In this document: piece by piece, positions 24,816-32,574 of the stretch | Numbering within the stretch: position 1 is the stretch's first letter | Layout of the letters: each line of letters opens with the position of its first letter | DNA from: Planctomycetota bacterium | Lineage (GTDB): Bacteria > Planctomycetota > J058 > JAJDCQ01 | Assembly: GCA_029260755.1 (NCBI GenBank) | Contig: JAJDCQ010000216.1 | Coordinates: 79,215 to 143,214 of the forward strand | Direction of reading: 5' to 3' | DNA length: 64,000 nucleotides | Notes under the pieces: generated by a model | Database searches by the model: none | Seen by the model: the letters and a program-made list of their open reading frames with translations, nothing else | What the model was told of the DNA's origin: nothing | Position numbers and translations under genes: made by a program

Positions 24816-25208
24816 GTGCCCGCGTCCCTGAACCGAGTCCTGCTCGCCGGCGAAGTCGCCGGCGCATCGGAGCTCCGCTACACGACGAGCGGAGAGGCGG
24901 TCGCGCGCGTCATCCTGGCCGTCCACGGCGGTCACGAGCGTCCTCACACCGAGAGCCTCTTCGCCAAGATCGAGCACGATCACGACGGGCATGCGGCCGA
25001 CGGCCACGTGGTCACCCGCATCCCTCTCGAGGGCCGCGGATCGTTCGCCGACGCCATGACCCATCTCCGAAAGGGCCAGCACCTCCTCGTCGAGGGCTGG
25101 CTCCGGAAGGCGCCGCGCCCCCACGGGACCGAGCGGATGCCCGGGGTGATGGTCGAGGTGACGCGCCTCCAGAAGCTCGATCCGCCGGCTTCGGGCGAGC
25201 CACGATAA
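24816..25208 (+). CDS. ssb: Single-stranded DNA-binding protein lacking the acidic tail
   Basis: The 130-residue protein is an OB fold of the SSB family: LNRVLLAGEVAGASELRYT, then GEAVARVILAV and HLLVEGWLRK. SSB binds single-stranded DNA in replication and repair. The usual flexible linker and acidic DDIPF-like tail, which docks partner proteins, are missing; the protein ends in PPASGEPR. The substrate-binding loops are also His/Asp-rich (EHDHDGHAADGH). It may be a paralogue for a special task rather than the main SSB. The GTG start has GGAGGAGGT about 9 bases upstream. It is divergent from the YkgJ-type gene with 32 bp between the starts. Confidence 0.82.
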   Translation: MPASLNRVLLAGEVAGASELRYTTSGEAVARVILAVHGGHERPHTESLFAKIEHDHDGHAADGHVVTRIPLEGRGSFADAMTHLRKGQHLLVEGWLRKAPRPHGTERMPGVMVEVTRLQKLDPPASGEPR

Positions 25209-25248
25209 GGGCCGCGATCGGACAATACAACTCAGGGGGTACATGCCA

Positions 25249-25343
25249 AGGGCCGCCTCCTCTGGGGAAGCGGCCCTCGGGCTCGTGCCTCTCTCTCGCC
25301 GTATCGGCGAGCGTCTGGCTGGCTTCTCGCCGGCCAGCCGGAC
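25249..25343. terminator. Three consecutive hairpins between convergent genes
   Basis: Hairpin 1: AGGGCCGC (25249-25256) with GCGGCCCT (25270-25277). Hairpin 2: CTCGCCG (25295-25301) with CGGCGAG (25305-25311). Hairpin 3: GTCTGGCTGGC (25313-25323) with GCCAGCCGGAC (25333-25343), one wobble pair. They fill the space between the ends of ssb and the YVTN lipoprotein gene. T-runs are absent. A two-way transcription end is likely. Confidence 0.5.
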
Positions 25344-25358
25344 GGTGCAGCGAGTCGG

Positions 25359-27119
25359 CTAGCGGTCGATCGTGGCGACCGACGCCGGCCCAGGCGACAG
25401 GACGGCGAGCTGGCTCGTCACGTTCTGGCTCTGGACCTCGGTGATGTTGACGTTCCCCATGAGGGCGCCCGCGCTCGTGATCCGCGAGGCGTCCACACTC
25501 ACATCGACACCCATGAGCCCCAGCGACGGGAAGTTGGGCATGTTGTTGGGGTTCAGGCCGAGGGTCGAGAGGAACATGTTGAGGATCGACGTCAGGATTC
25601 CACCCGGACCCGCTCCGGTCGCGCCGCCGAGCAGGCCGCCTAGGATACCCGCGAGGGTTCCACCGCTGCCCGAGCCCGGACCGCCACCACCGAGGAGGCC
25701 GGCGAGGAGTCCGCCGATGCCACCACTCGAACCGCCGCCGCCACCGCCGAGGAAGCTGCCGAAGAGCGCGGCCAGCGGGTTCGTCCCGCCGCCCGTGCCG
25801 CCGGTGCCGCCGGTCGGGAGGTTGATCCCCATGAGGCTCAGGATCGACGCCAGGTTCGGGCCGGCCGGCAGCTTGCCGGTCGGAATGCCCGCGGTGCCGA
25901 TGCTCGTGTCGATCACGGTGATCTCGCCGCTCACGAACTCCGTCACGTAGACGCGATTCGAGACCGGGTTCGGATCAGCCGTCACCTCGACGGGCAGCAT
26001 CGCGTTGAGGAGGATCGGGGCGCCGTTGACCGTGTCGGTCGTGGTGTCGATCGCGTAGACCTCGTTGGCGAGGGCGCAGACGACGTAGGCGTTCCCGTTC
26101 GGAGCGACCGCGACACCCATCGGCAGACGGCCGACCGGGATGTTGGTGTCGATCTCCTCGTTGGGAATGTTCACCACGCTCACGTTGTTCGTGACCATGT
26201 TGGTCACGTAGGCCTTGTTGGTCGTGCACGCGACGCGCGCCTGACCGAGGCCGTGGAGCGGGTTCTGGAGGAAGTTGTTCAGGAGCGCGGCCGGGCCGCC
26301 GCCGCCGAACAGGCTGGCGATGCTGAAGCTCGGGAGGTTCAGCGGGAGGATGTGCTTGTCGACGCTGCGCCCGGCCGTGTCGATGATCGTGACGTTGACC
26401 AGGTTGGCGGTGACGAGCTTGTCGCCGGCCGGCGTGATCCCAATGCCCGTCGGCCGGATCAGCGGCCGCAGGAGCGGATCGAGGAGGTTGCCGATGAGCG
26501 GGATGCCGGAGATCGTGCCGCTCGTCAGGTCGATCGTTCCGACGACCTGATCGGTGACGGTGTCGATGACCGTGACATCCTGGCTGATCGCGTTGGTCAC
26601 ATAGGCGAACGCATGGCCGTTGGTGGCGGCGACGTCCGTCGGCTTGCTCCCGACCGGAATCCGGTTCGTCGGAGCGCCGGTGACGTCGTCGACGACGACG
26701 ACCTCGTCAGCGATGAAGCTCGTGACGTAGGCGGTGTGTGAGCCGGCCGGCGGAACGGTGCCCGGAGGCGGGTTGGTTCCGCCGCCGGGGGTCGTGCCAC
26801 CACCGGGCGTGGTGCCGCCGCCGGGCGTGGTTCCGCCACCCGGAGTGGTGCCGCCGACGCCGCCGCCAGGGACGGTGCCGCCCGGAAGGGCGCTGCCGGT
26901 GCCAGGAGTGGTGGTGCCACTTCCCGAGCCGGCCGTCGTGGTGCCGCCGGATCCGCTACTGCGCGATCCGCTGCTGCAACCAGCGAGGCCGATGGGAATG
27001 CTTACCGCGAGGACCGCGGCAAACGAGATACGGACGATCCGGGAGGGGAGGATCCGGGACGTACAATCTACCCGGGTCGTCCCCGTCCCGAAGGACGGCG
27101 AGGACGAGAGGCTCAGCAT
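25359..27119 (-). CDS. YVTN-repeat lipoprotein with Gly-rich insertions
   Basis: The 586-residue product has a signal peptide ending in the lipobox LAGC (Cys48), so it should be lipid-anchored outside the cytoplasmic membrane. A Thr/Gly/Pro spacer with four PGGGTT units follows. Residues about 125-420 are beta-propeller blades of the YVTN type (AYVTSFIADEVVVVDDVTG, KAYVTNMVTNNVSVVNI, NRVYVTEFVSGEITVIDTS). A Gly-rich stretch (about 430-500) and a last domain of about 85 residues close the protein. Such proteins are surface adhesins or scaffold proteins; substrate binding is unproven. A minus-strand promoter lies at 27176-27204. Confidence 0.85.
   Translation of the reverse strand: MLSLSSSPSFGTGTTRVDCTSRILPSRIVRISFAAVLAVSIPIGLAGCSSGSRSSGSGGTTTAGSGSGTTTPGTGSALPGGTVPGGGVGGTTPGGGTTPGGGTTPGGGTTPGGGTNPPPGTVPPAGSHTAYVTSFIADEVVVVDDVTGAPTNRIPVGSKPTDVAATNGHAFAYVTNAISQDVTVIDTVTDQVVGTIDLTSGTISGIPLIGNLLDPLLRPLIRPTGIGITPAGDKLVTANLVNVTIIDTAGRSVDKHILPLNLPSFSIASLFGGGGPAALLNNFLQNPLHGLGQARVACTTNKAYVTNMVTNNVSVVNIPNEEIDTNIPVGRLPMGVAVAPNGNAYVVCALANEVYAIDTTTDTVNGAPILLNAMLPVEVTADPNPVSNRVYVTEFVSGEITVIDTSIGTAGIPTGKLPAGPNLASILSLMGINLPTGGTGGTGGGTNPLAALFGSFLGGGGGGSSGGIGGLLAGLLGGGGPGSGSGGTLAGILGGLLGGATGAGPGGILTSILNMFLSTLGLNPNNMPNFPSLGLMGVDVSVDASRITSAGALMGNVNITEVQSQNVTSQLAVLSPGPASVATIDR
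26779..26850. repeat. Four tandem 18-bp units inside the YVTN lipoprotein gene
   Basis: Four imperfect 18-base units (26779-26796, 26797-26814, 26815-26832, 26833-26850) encode consecutive PGGGTT hexapeptides in the spacer after the lipid anchor. Units differ mainly at third codon positions. The copy number is likely to vary between strains. Confidence 0.75.
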
Positions 27120-27175
27120 CGTTATTCCCTCTGGTGCGTAGAGGTGACGCCCAACCCCCCCGGGTCGAGCCGCAG

Positions 27176-27204
27176 ACTATACAGAGTGGTGACGTGGGGG
27201 GCAA
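27176..27204 (-). promoter_or_regulatory. Promoter for the YVTN lipoprotein gene
   Basis: On the minus strand TTGCCC (27204-27199), a 17-base spacer and TATAGT (27181-27176). Transcription would start near 27169, about 50 bases before the ATG at 27119. The rest of the 351-bp divergent gap (27205-27470) holds a TTGACA on the plus strand at 27226-27231 without a good -10; nothing else stands out. Confidence 0.55.
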
Positions 27205-27470
27205 GAGGAAAAGCGAAAACTAGGGTTGACATCATTTTCGCTCGCTGATCGCTAGCCCGATGGCGTGTCGGAACTTCCCGCCTCACAAGCACCCACCGCG
27301 TCCGTATCAACTTCCGAGGATCCTCGGATCGTCCCCGGGTTTCTTTCTCGAACGACGTCTCCGCGACGGGACCGAGCGACCGGGGAACCAGGGATCGCGC
27401 TCGACGCCTTCTCGATGCCGAGCTCGAGCTTCCGGGGTGTAATTCGTTCTATCGCTGGAGTTCCAACGAG

Positions 27471-28052
27471 ATGATTCGCTTCGACCGCCGCCTCCGCTTC
27501 CTCGTTCTCCTCGTTGCCACCGTCGCGCTCGGCGTCGCCGGCGCGCCGCGCGCCGACGCCCGGCTCTCCGAGGAGTGGAAACGGGTCGGCGGGGACGTCC
27601 TCGACGCGACCCTCGTCATCCCGTCGTCGTGGAAGGCTCGCGGCCGGACCGACCTCGGCCCGCTCGGGAAGCTGCGCGGCATCGTCGCGACGAGCGGCGA
27701 CGGCCGGACCACGCTCGTCGCCGCGCGCCTCCCGAAGAACGCGCCCTCGCGCAACCTCGAGGAGGCGATCGAGTGCTTCAAGGAGGGCTTCCTCGAGGGC
27801 GTCGACCTCGAGGGCGTCCGCGTCGACCGGCGCAACGGCATGGCGATCATCGCCTGCCCCGGCCACGGGGCGATCGACGGGCTCGACGCTCGGTTCGAGC
27901 TCGTCGTCGCGGCCGACCCGCGCGGCAACGGCTACGTCGGCGTCTACGTGGCGGGCGAGCGCGACGAGTTCGCGGACGTCGCCGACATCGCCAAGAAGAT
28001 CGTCGCGTCGCTCGAGCCGACCGCGAAGGCGCGGCGCCGCCGCGTCGTCTGA
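27471..28052 (+). CDS. Small exported protein of unknown function
   Basis: The 193-residue product has a signal peptide (FLVLLVATVALGVAGAPRADA) and a compact alpha/beta mature part: LVIPSSWKARG, TTLVAARLPKN, EEAIECFKEGFLEGV, AIIACPGHG, GYVGVYVAGERDEF. The pattern resembles small PsbP/Mog1-like domains found in exported bacterial proteins, but I cannot confirm it. The C-terminus is basic (AKARRRRVV). It converges on the FHA-GAF-PP2C gene, with 21 bp between the stops. Confidence 0.7.
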   Translation: MIRFDRRLRFLVLLVATVALGVAGAPRADARLSEEWKRVGGDVLDATLVIPSSWKARGRTDLGPLGKLRGIVATSGDGRTTLVAARLPKNAPSRNLEEAIECFKEGFLEGVDLEGVRVDRRNGMAIIACPGHGAIDGLDARFELVVAADPRGNGYVGVYVAGERDEFADVADIAKKIVASLEPTAKARRRRVV

Positions 28053-28073
28053 TCGGACGCCCCGCCCGATCGC

Positions 28074-29771
28074 CTAGACGGCGGTGTCCTCGAGCCGCTT
28101 GCGCTTGATCACCAGGACGGTGACGTCGTCGCGGAGCTCGGCGCCGCGCGTGTGGCGCCGGACCCGCCGGAACGTCTCGTCGACGATCTCGCGGGCGCCG
28201 AGGTGTCCGAACTCGCCGACGCCGGCGACGAGCTTCTCCACGCCGAACAGCGATCCGTCCGGAGCGACCGCCTCGGTCGCCCCATCGGTGTAGAGGAACA
28301 GCGCGTCGCCGGGGTTCAGCTCGACGGCGCTCTCCACGAGCACCGAGCCTATGTCCTCCATCACGCCGAGGACGATCCCGCCGCCCTCGAGCAGCTCCGC
28401 GCTCCGCTCGCGCGCCCGGTAGAGGATCGGCTTCTCGTGGCCGGCGACGGTGTAGCGCAGGACGCCGCGCTCGGGATCCCACTGGCAGAGGAGCAGGCTC
28501 ATGAACAGCCCGTCCTTGAGGTCCTCGGCGAGCATCCGGTTCGCGGCGACGATGACCTCGCGCGTGTCCGGGAGCTGCGCGACGAGCGGCCGAAGGACGC
28601 TCCGGGCCATCACCATGATGAGGCCGGCCGGGACGCCCTTGCCGCTCACGTCGCCGATGCACGCGACGATTCCGCGCCCGCGCCCCCGGTCGATCCCGGT
28701 CGTGATGAAGTCGAAGTAGTCGCCGCCGACCTCGGCGGCGGTCACCATGTCGCCGGCCACGTCGAGGTCGGCGATCCGCGGGATCTCGCGGGGCAGGAGC
28801 GAGCTCTGGATCATGCTCGCGATCCGGAGCTCCTCGCGGACGCGCTCGGCCTCCTTCACCTCGGAGAGCAGCCGCGCGTTCTCGATCGCGATCGCCGCCT
28901 GATCCGAGAAGGCCATCAGGAGGTCGCGGTCCGCCTCGGTGAACGCCGCCTCGCGCGTCTCCTCGCGGCTGTCGAGATAGAGGGTGCCGAGGACGCGCGT
29001 CTTCACCCGAAGCGGGATGCACAGGAGGCTCCGGAGCTCGAGGTCGACGACGCTCTGGACGTCGTGGAGGTCGGCCTGCGCGTTGCTCGTCAGGACCGGC
29101 TCGCCCGAGTTCACCACCCGCCGGATGATCGAGTTGCTGATCTGGAACTCCGGCTCGTGGACGACCCGGTAGTCGACGTTTCGGGCGACCATGAACTGGA
29201 GCTCGCCGTCGCTCACCAGGACGAGGAACCCGCGGTCGGCCCGGATCAGATGGATCGCCGCGTCCATGATGAGCTCGAGCAGCCGGGAGAGGTCGGTCTC
29301 GGCGTTGAGCTCCTTGTTGATCTCGAGCAGGACGAGCAGGTCGCCGATCTTGCGCGAGCTGCTGCGCACCGGAGACGGCTCCGCGCTCGGGTCCGCTGGC
29401 ATGGGCGCGAGGCGCTTGCTGCCCGGGACCTCGTCCTGCTGCTTCTCGGCGATGAGCGCCTGCTCGTCCTCCTCGGTGTGGAGGAAGAACATCGGCGTCT
29501 GGCCGACGCGGATCCGGTCGCCGGTGCGGAGTCGGTGCGGCTCGGGGCCGATCTGGCGCTCGTTGATGTAGGTCCCGTTCAGGCTTCCGAGGTCGCGGAG
29601 TCGGTAGCGGCCCGGGCGCTCCTGCTCGATCACGGCGTGGAGCTTGCTCACCTCCTCGTCGTCGGCGATGCAGACGTCGTTGTCCTCGAGGTAGCCGATG
29701 CCGACGCGATCCTTGCGGATCTCGTAGTCCTGCTGCCGCGCGCCGTGTTGAAGGATGACCAGTCGGGCCAT
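28074..29771 (-). CDS. FHA-GAF-PP2C (SpoIIE/RsbU-type) serine phosphatase
   Basis: The 565-residue cytoplasmic protein has an N-terminal FHA domain (about 1-95: RVGIGYLEDNDVCIADDEEV, SKLHAVIEQ, LRDLGSLNGTYINE), which binds phosphothreonine. A GAF sensor domain (about 135-305) and a PPM/SpoIIE phosphatase (about 325-560) follow, with metal-binding aspartates in EVGGDYFDFI, ACIGDVSGKG, LFLYTDGATEA and LRDDVTVLVI. FHA domains read sites made by Ser/Thr kinases, five of which lie in this window, and RsbU-type phosphatases usually act on anti-sigma-antagonist proteins. This is a plausible output of the kinase network. The ATG at 29771 was chosen because the FHA domain begins there. Confidence 0.93.
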   Translation of the reverse strand: MARLVILQHGARQQDYEIRKDRVGIGYLEDNDVCIADDEEVSKLHAVIEQERPGRYRLRDLGSLNGTYINERQIGPEPHRLRTGDRIRVGQTPMFFLHTEEDEQALIAEKQQDEVPGSKRLAPMPADPSAEPSPVRSSSRKIGDLLVLLEINKELNAETDLSRLLELIMDAAIHLIRADRGFLVLVSDGELQFMVARNVDYRVVHEPEFQISNSIIRRVVNSGEPVLTSNAQADLHDVQSVVDLELRSLLCIPLRVKTRVLGTLYLDSREETREAAFTEADRDLLMAFSDQAAIAIENARLLSEVKEAERVREELRIASMIQSSLLPREIPRIADLDVAGDMVTAAEVGGDYFDFITTGIDRGRGRGIVACIGDVSGKGVPAGLIMVMARSVLRPLVAQLPDTREVIVAANRMLAEDLKDGLFMSLLLCQWDPERGVLRYTVAGHEKPILYRARERSAELLEGGGIVLGVMEDIGSVLVESAVELNPGDALFLYTDGATEAVAPDGSLFGVEKLVAGVGEFGHLGAREIVDETFRRVRRHTRGAELRDDVTVLVIKRKRLEDTAV

Positions 29772-29937
29772 TCGTGAGCCTTGCCTCGGGCTGCTCGTGA
29801 GGTCGCCTCGGGCGGCGACCGTTCGCAAGTGATACGCAAGCCGGCGACGCCGTTGCAAGCCGGCCGGCGGCTCGTTTATGATCGCCGCCTCGTGTTTGGA
29901 TGCGGTTCGGAGCCGGAGAGACCGTCGGAGCCCGCGT

Positions 29938-30813
29938 GTGAACGAGACCGCCGCTGCGCGCGCCGAGCGCGCGATCGAGATCTACGACCAGCTCGAGAAG
30001 CGCTATCCCCAGGCGCGCTGCGCTCTCGACTACGAGAGCCCCTTCCAGCTCCTCGTCGCGACGATCCTGGCCGCGCAGTGCACCGACAAGAAGGTGAACG
30101 AGGTCACCCCGACCCTGTTCCGGTTCTACCCTGACCCGCTCGCGTTCGCCGAGGGGAAGACCGGCGCGATCGAGGAGTGGATCCGTCCGTGCGGCACCTA
30201 CCGCAACAAGACGAAGTCGATCCAGGGCGCGTGCCGGATGCTCCTCGCGAAGCACGATGGCGAGGTGCCGGTGGACCTCGATGACCTGGTCGAGCTGCCC
30301 GGCGTCGGGCGGAAGACGGCGAACGTCGTTCGGGGATGCGCGTTCGGGGTGCCCGGGATCGCGACCGACACCCACGTCCTCCGGATCTCGAAGCTGCTCG
30401 GGCTGACCGAGAACGACAAGCCCGAGAAGGTCGAGGCCGACCTCGCCGAGATCCTCCCCGAGGACCGGTGGACGCGCTACTGCCACCTCGTTCAGTTCCT
30501 GGGGCGTCACTGCTGCAAGGCGCGGAACCCCGACTGCGAGACCTGCGTCCTGAACGACGGCCTCTGCCCCTCGGCGTTCACGGTCGGGAAGAACGCGAAG
30601 ACGATCGAGGCGCCGGCGAAGGCGGGGGCGAAGAAGGCCGCCGGGAAGAAGACCGCGAAGAAGAGGGCCGCGAAGAAGAAGGCCGCGAAGAAGAAGGCCG
30701 CCGCGAAGAAGCGGTCCGCGAAGAAGGCGCCGGCCAAGAAGAAGGCCGCGAGCGCGAAGAGCGCGAAGAGGGGTCGGGCGAAGAAGAAGGCGAGCCGCGC
30801 CGCGAAGGCCTGA
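29938..30813 (+). CDS. nth: Endonuclease III with histone H1-like tail
   Basis: Nth is a DNA glycosylase/AP lyase that removes oxidised pyrimidines. Visible features are the helix-hairpin-helix LPGVGRKTANVV with catalytic K126, and D144 in TDTHV. The Fe-S cysteines are C193, C200, C203 and C210, with a C-x6-C-x2-C-x6-C spacing (usually x5 at the last step). The core ends near residue 224. A tail of about 65 residues made almost only of Lys and Ala (AKKKAAKKKAAAKK) follows, like histone H1 or bacterial H1-like proteins, and probably adds unspecific DNA binding. The GTG start at 29938 has GGAG about 7 bases upstream. nfi follows 16 bp later. Confidence 0.93.
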   Translation: MNETAAARAERAIEIYDQLEKRYPQARCALDYESPFQLLVATILAAQCTDKKVNEVTPTLFRFYPDPLAFAEGKTGAIEEWIRPCGTYRNKTKSIQGACRMLLAKHDGEVPVDLDDLVELPGVGRKTANVVRGCAFGVPGIATDTHVLRISKLLGLTENDKPEKVEADLAEILPEDRWTRYCHLVQFLGRHCCKARNPDCETCVLNDGLCPSAFTVGKNAKTIEAPAKAGAKKAAGKKTAKKRAAKKKAAKKKAAAKKRSAKKAPAKKKAASAKSAKRGRAKKKASRAAKA

Positions 30814-30829
30814 CCCGGCCGGCGCGCCC

Positions 30830-31528
30830 ATGGGCCCGTTCCCGACCCTCCACCCGCCCGATCCGAGCCCCGAGGAGGCCGCCGCGATCCAGACGCGGCT
30901 CCGCGCCTCGCTCCGGCTCGAGCGGCCGGTCGGGGCCATCCGTCGCGTGGCCGGATGCGACGTCGCCTACGACGAGGACGAGCGACGCCTCTTCGCCGCC
31001 GTCGTCGTCATCGACGCCGCCGATCCCGAGCTGCCGACTCTCGAGGAGGCGTCCGTCGTCGGCGAACCCGCGTTCCTCTACGTGCCCGGCCTCTTCTCGT
31101 TCCGCGAGGTGCCGCCGATCCTGGCCGCGCTGGAGCGCCTCGCCGGCGACGTCGACCTCCTGATCGCCGACGGCCACGGGATCTGCCACCCGCGCGGCTT
31201 CGGGCTCGCGTGCCATCTCGGCCTCGCCGCCGACCGCCCGACGATCGGCTGCGCGAAGACCCACCTGGTCGGCGCGTGGGACGAGCCCGCCCCGACCCGC
31301 GGCGCCGCGAGCCCGATCGTGGGGCCCGACGGTGACGAGCTCGGCCGGGTCGTCCGGACCCGCGACGGCGTCCGCCCGGTCTTCGTCTCGCCGGGTCACC
31401 TCATCGACATCGAGTCGTCGGCCGACTGGGTCGTCCGCCTCGCCGCGCGCTTCCGCCTCCCCGAGCCGATCCGCCGCGCCGACGCGCGCTGCCGCGAGGA
31501 CCAGCGGCGCGCGCGCGGGAGCCGGTGA
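30830..31528 (+). CDS. nfi: Endonuclease V (deoxyinosine 3' endonuclease)
   Basis: Endonuclease V cuts DNA, and in some organisms RNA, one base 3' of inosine. The 232-residue product has D44 in GCDVAY, E93 in LFSFRE, D114 in IADGHG and the DGHGICHPRGFGLACHLG core. The strand-separating wedge, usually PYIPG, is LYVPG (83-87), so the first Pro is lost. It follows nth by 16 bp in the same direction, giving a two-gene base-repair operon for deaminated and oxidised bases. Confidence 0.92.
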   Translation: MGPFPTLHPPDPSPEEAAAIQTRLRASLRLERPVGAIRRVAGCDVAYDEDERRLFAAVVVIDAADPELPTLEEASVVGEPAFLYVPGLFSFREVPPILAALERLAGDVDLLIADGHGICHPRGFGLACHLGLAADRPTIGCAKTHLVGAWDEPAPTRGAASPIVGPDGDELGRVVRTRDGVRPVFVSPGHLIDIESSADWVVRLAARFRLPEPIRRADARCREDQRRARGSR

Positions 31529-31540
31529 TCGCGAACGATG

Positions 31541-31690
31541 CCGCGACCGATTCGCTAGTGTGATTCCTGGGGTCAGGTCCAGGATTCACACCAAAGGGGC
31601 CAGGTCACACCAAGGGGCCAGGTCACACGAGCTGCTGCGACCGTTTCGCTGGTGTGATTCCTGGACCTGACCCCTCGATTCACACCAGTC
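31541..31690. repeat. Repeat island: GGGGTCAGGT element with direct and inverted copies
   Basis: An imperfect direct repeat (31541-31570 and 31637-31664, starting GCGACCG and ending GATTCCTGG) brackets a tandem 18-bp unit AAGGGGCCAGGTCACACC (31594-31611, 31612-31628). Within it GTGTGATTCCTGG and CCAGGATTCACAC form an inverted repeat around GGGGTCAGGT (31569-31578), and the same core comes back inverted at 31665-31675. The ACCTGACCCC core also occurs near 56143 and 63979. It sits between the end of nfi and the SDR gene and codes for nothing visible. Confidence 0.75.
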
Positions 31691-31734
31691 GAGCTCCCCT
31701 CCGAAGCCAGCAACACGCCCGCGGCCTTTCGATT

Positions 31735-32574
31735 TCAGGACCCTCCGCCCCCACGGGCCGCCCGCGCCTTCCGCTGCGCCGCGCGCCCCTTCTTGATCAG
31801 GCCGGGGCCGATCTTGAACGCGAGGTCGGGGAACGTGTTCGCGAGCTTCGCCAGCCATCCTCGCGACGGCGGGATGAGCAGCTCGAGCGGACGCTTCCGC
31901 AGGCCTCGCGTCATGATCGCGTGGACGACGTCCTCGGGGGCGAGGGGGCGGGCGGAGCCGGAGAACGTCATCGCCGCCTCCTCGTAGTCCTCCTGCAGGG
32001 TCAGCATCGGCGTCGCGACGGCGTCGGGGCAGACGCAGGTCACGTAGATCCCGCGCGGACGGAGCTCCTGCGCCACGGCGAGCGACCACCCCCGGACGGC
32101 GAACTTGCTCGCCGCGTAGAGGGCGAGGCCGGGCACCGGGGCGATCGCGGCCATCGAGCCCATGTTGACGATGTGGCCGCGCCCCTGGGCGATCATGACC
32201 CTCGACGCGGCGCGGGTGCCGTGGATGACGCCCTTCAGATTGACGTCGATCTGGAGGTCGACGTGGGCGGCCTCGCACTCGTGCACCCAGCCCGGCCGCA
32301 GGACGCCGGCAATGTTCATGACGAGGTCGAGCCCGCCCCATCGCTCTGCGGCGCGCGGGATCGCCTCGTCCCAGGCGGCGGCGTCGCGGACGTCGAGCGA
32401 GATCGCCTCCCACGCGCCGTCCGGCCAGCCGGCGGCGCCGGCGTGGGCGGCGATCGCGTCGGCCGCCAGGTCGGCCGCGATGACGCGGTCGCCGCGGGCG
32501 ATCAGGGCGTCGGCGAGCGAGCGACCGATGCCGCTCGCCGCGCCGGTGACGAAGGCGACGCCGGGGCCGCTCAT
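31735..32574 (-). CDS. Short-chain dehydrogenase/reductase
   Basis: The 279-residue NAD(P)-dependent oxidoreductase has the cofactor motif VTGAASGIGRSLA, the NIAG motif, and the catalytic Ser-Tyr-Lys in NMGSMAA and YAASK. Substrate is unknown. The C-terminus is basic and Gly-rich (LIKKGRAAQRKARAARGG). The ATG at 32574 overlaps the stop of the MBL-fold gene in an ATGA, so the two proteins are translationally coupled and likely work in one pathway. Confidence 0.9.
   Translation of the reverse strand: MSGPGVAFVTGAASGIGRSLADALIARGDRVIAADLAADAIAAHAGAAGWPDGAWEAISLDVRDAAAWDEAIPRAAERWGGLDLVMNIAGVLRPGWVHECEAAHVDLQIDVNLKGVIHGTRAASRVMIAQGRGHIVNMGSMAAIAPVPGLALYAASKFAVRGWSLAVAQELRPRGIYVTCVCPDAVATPMLTLQEDYEEAAMTFSGSARPLAPEDVVHAIMTRGLRKRPLELLIPPSRGWLAKLANTFPDLAFKIGPGLIKKGRAAQRKARAARGGGGS

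Noticed and set aside
24770..25444. Overlapping plus-strand frame across ssb and its downstream region
   Set aside because: Arg/Pro-rich, no motif; ssb in another frame has a clear OB-fold pattern and ribosome site.
26779..26850. CRISPR-like or mobile tandem repeat
   Set aside because: In-frame 18-base units encode PGGGTT in a lipoprotein spacer; it is coding low complexity.
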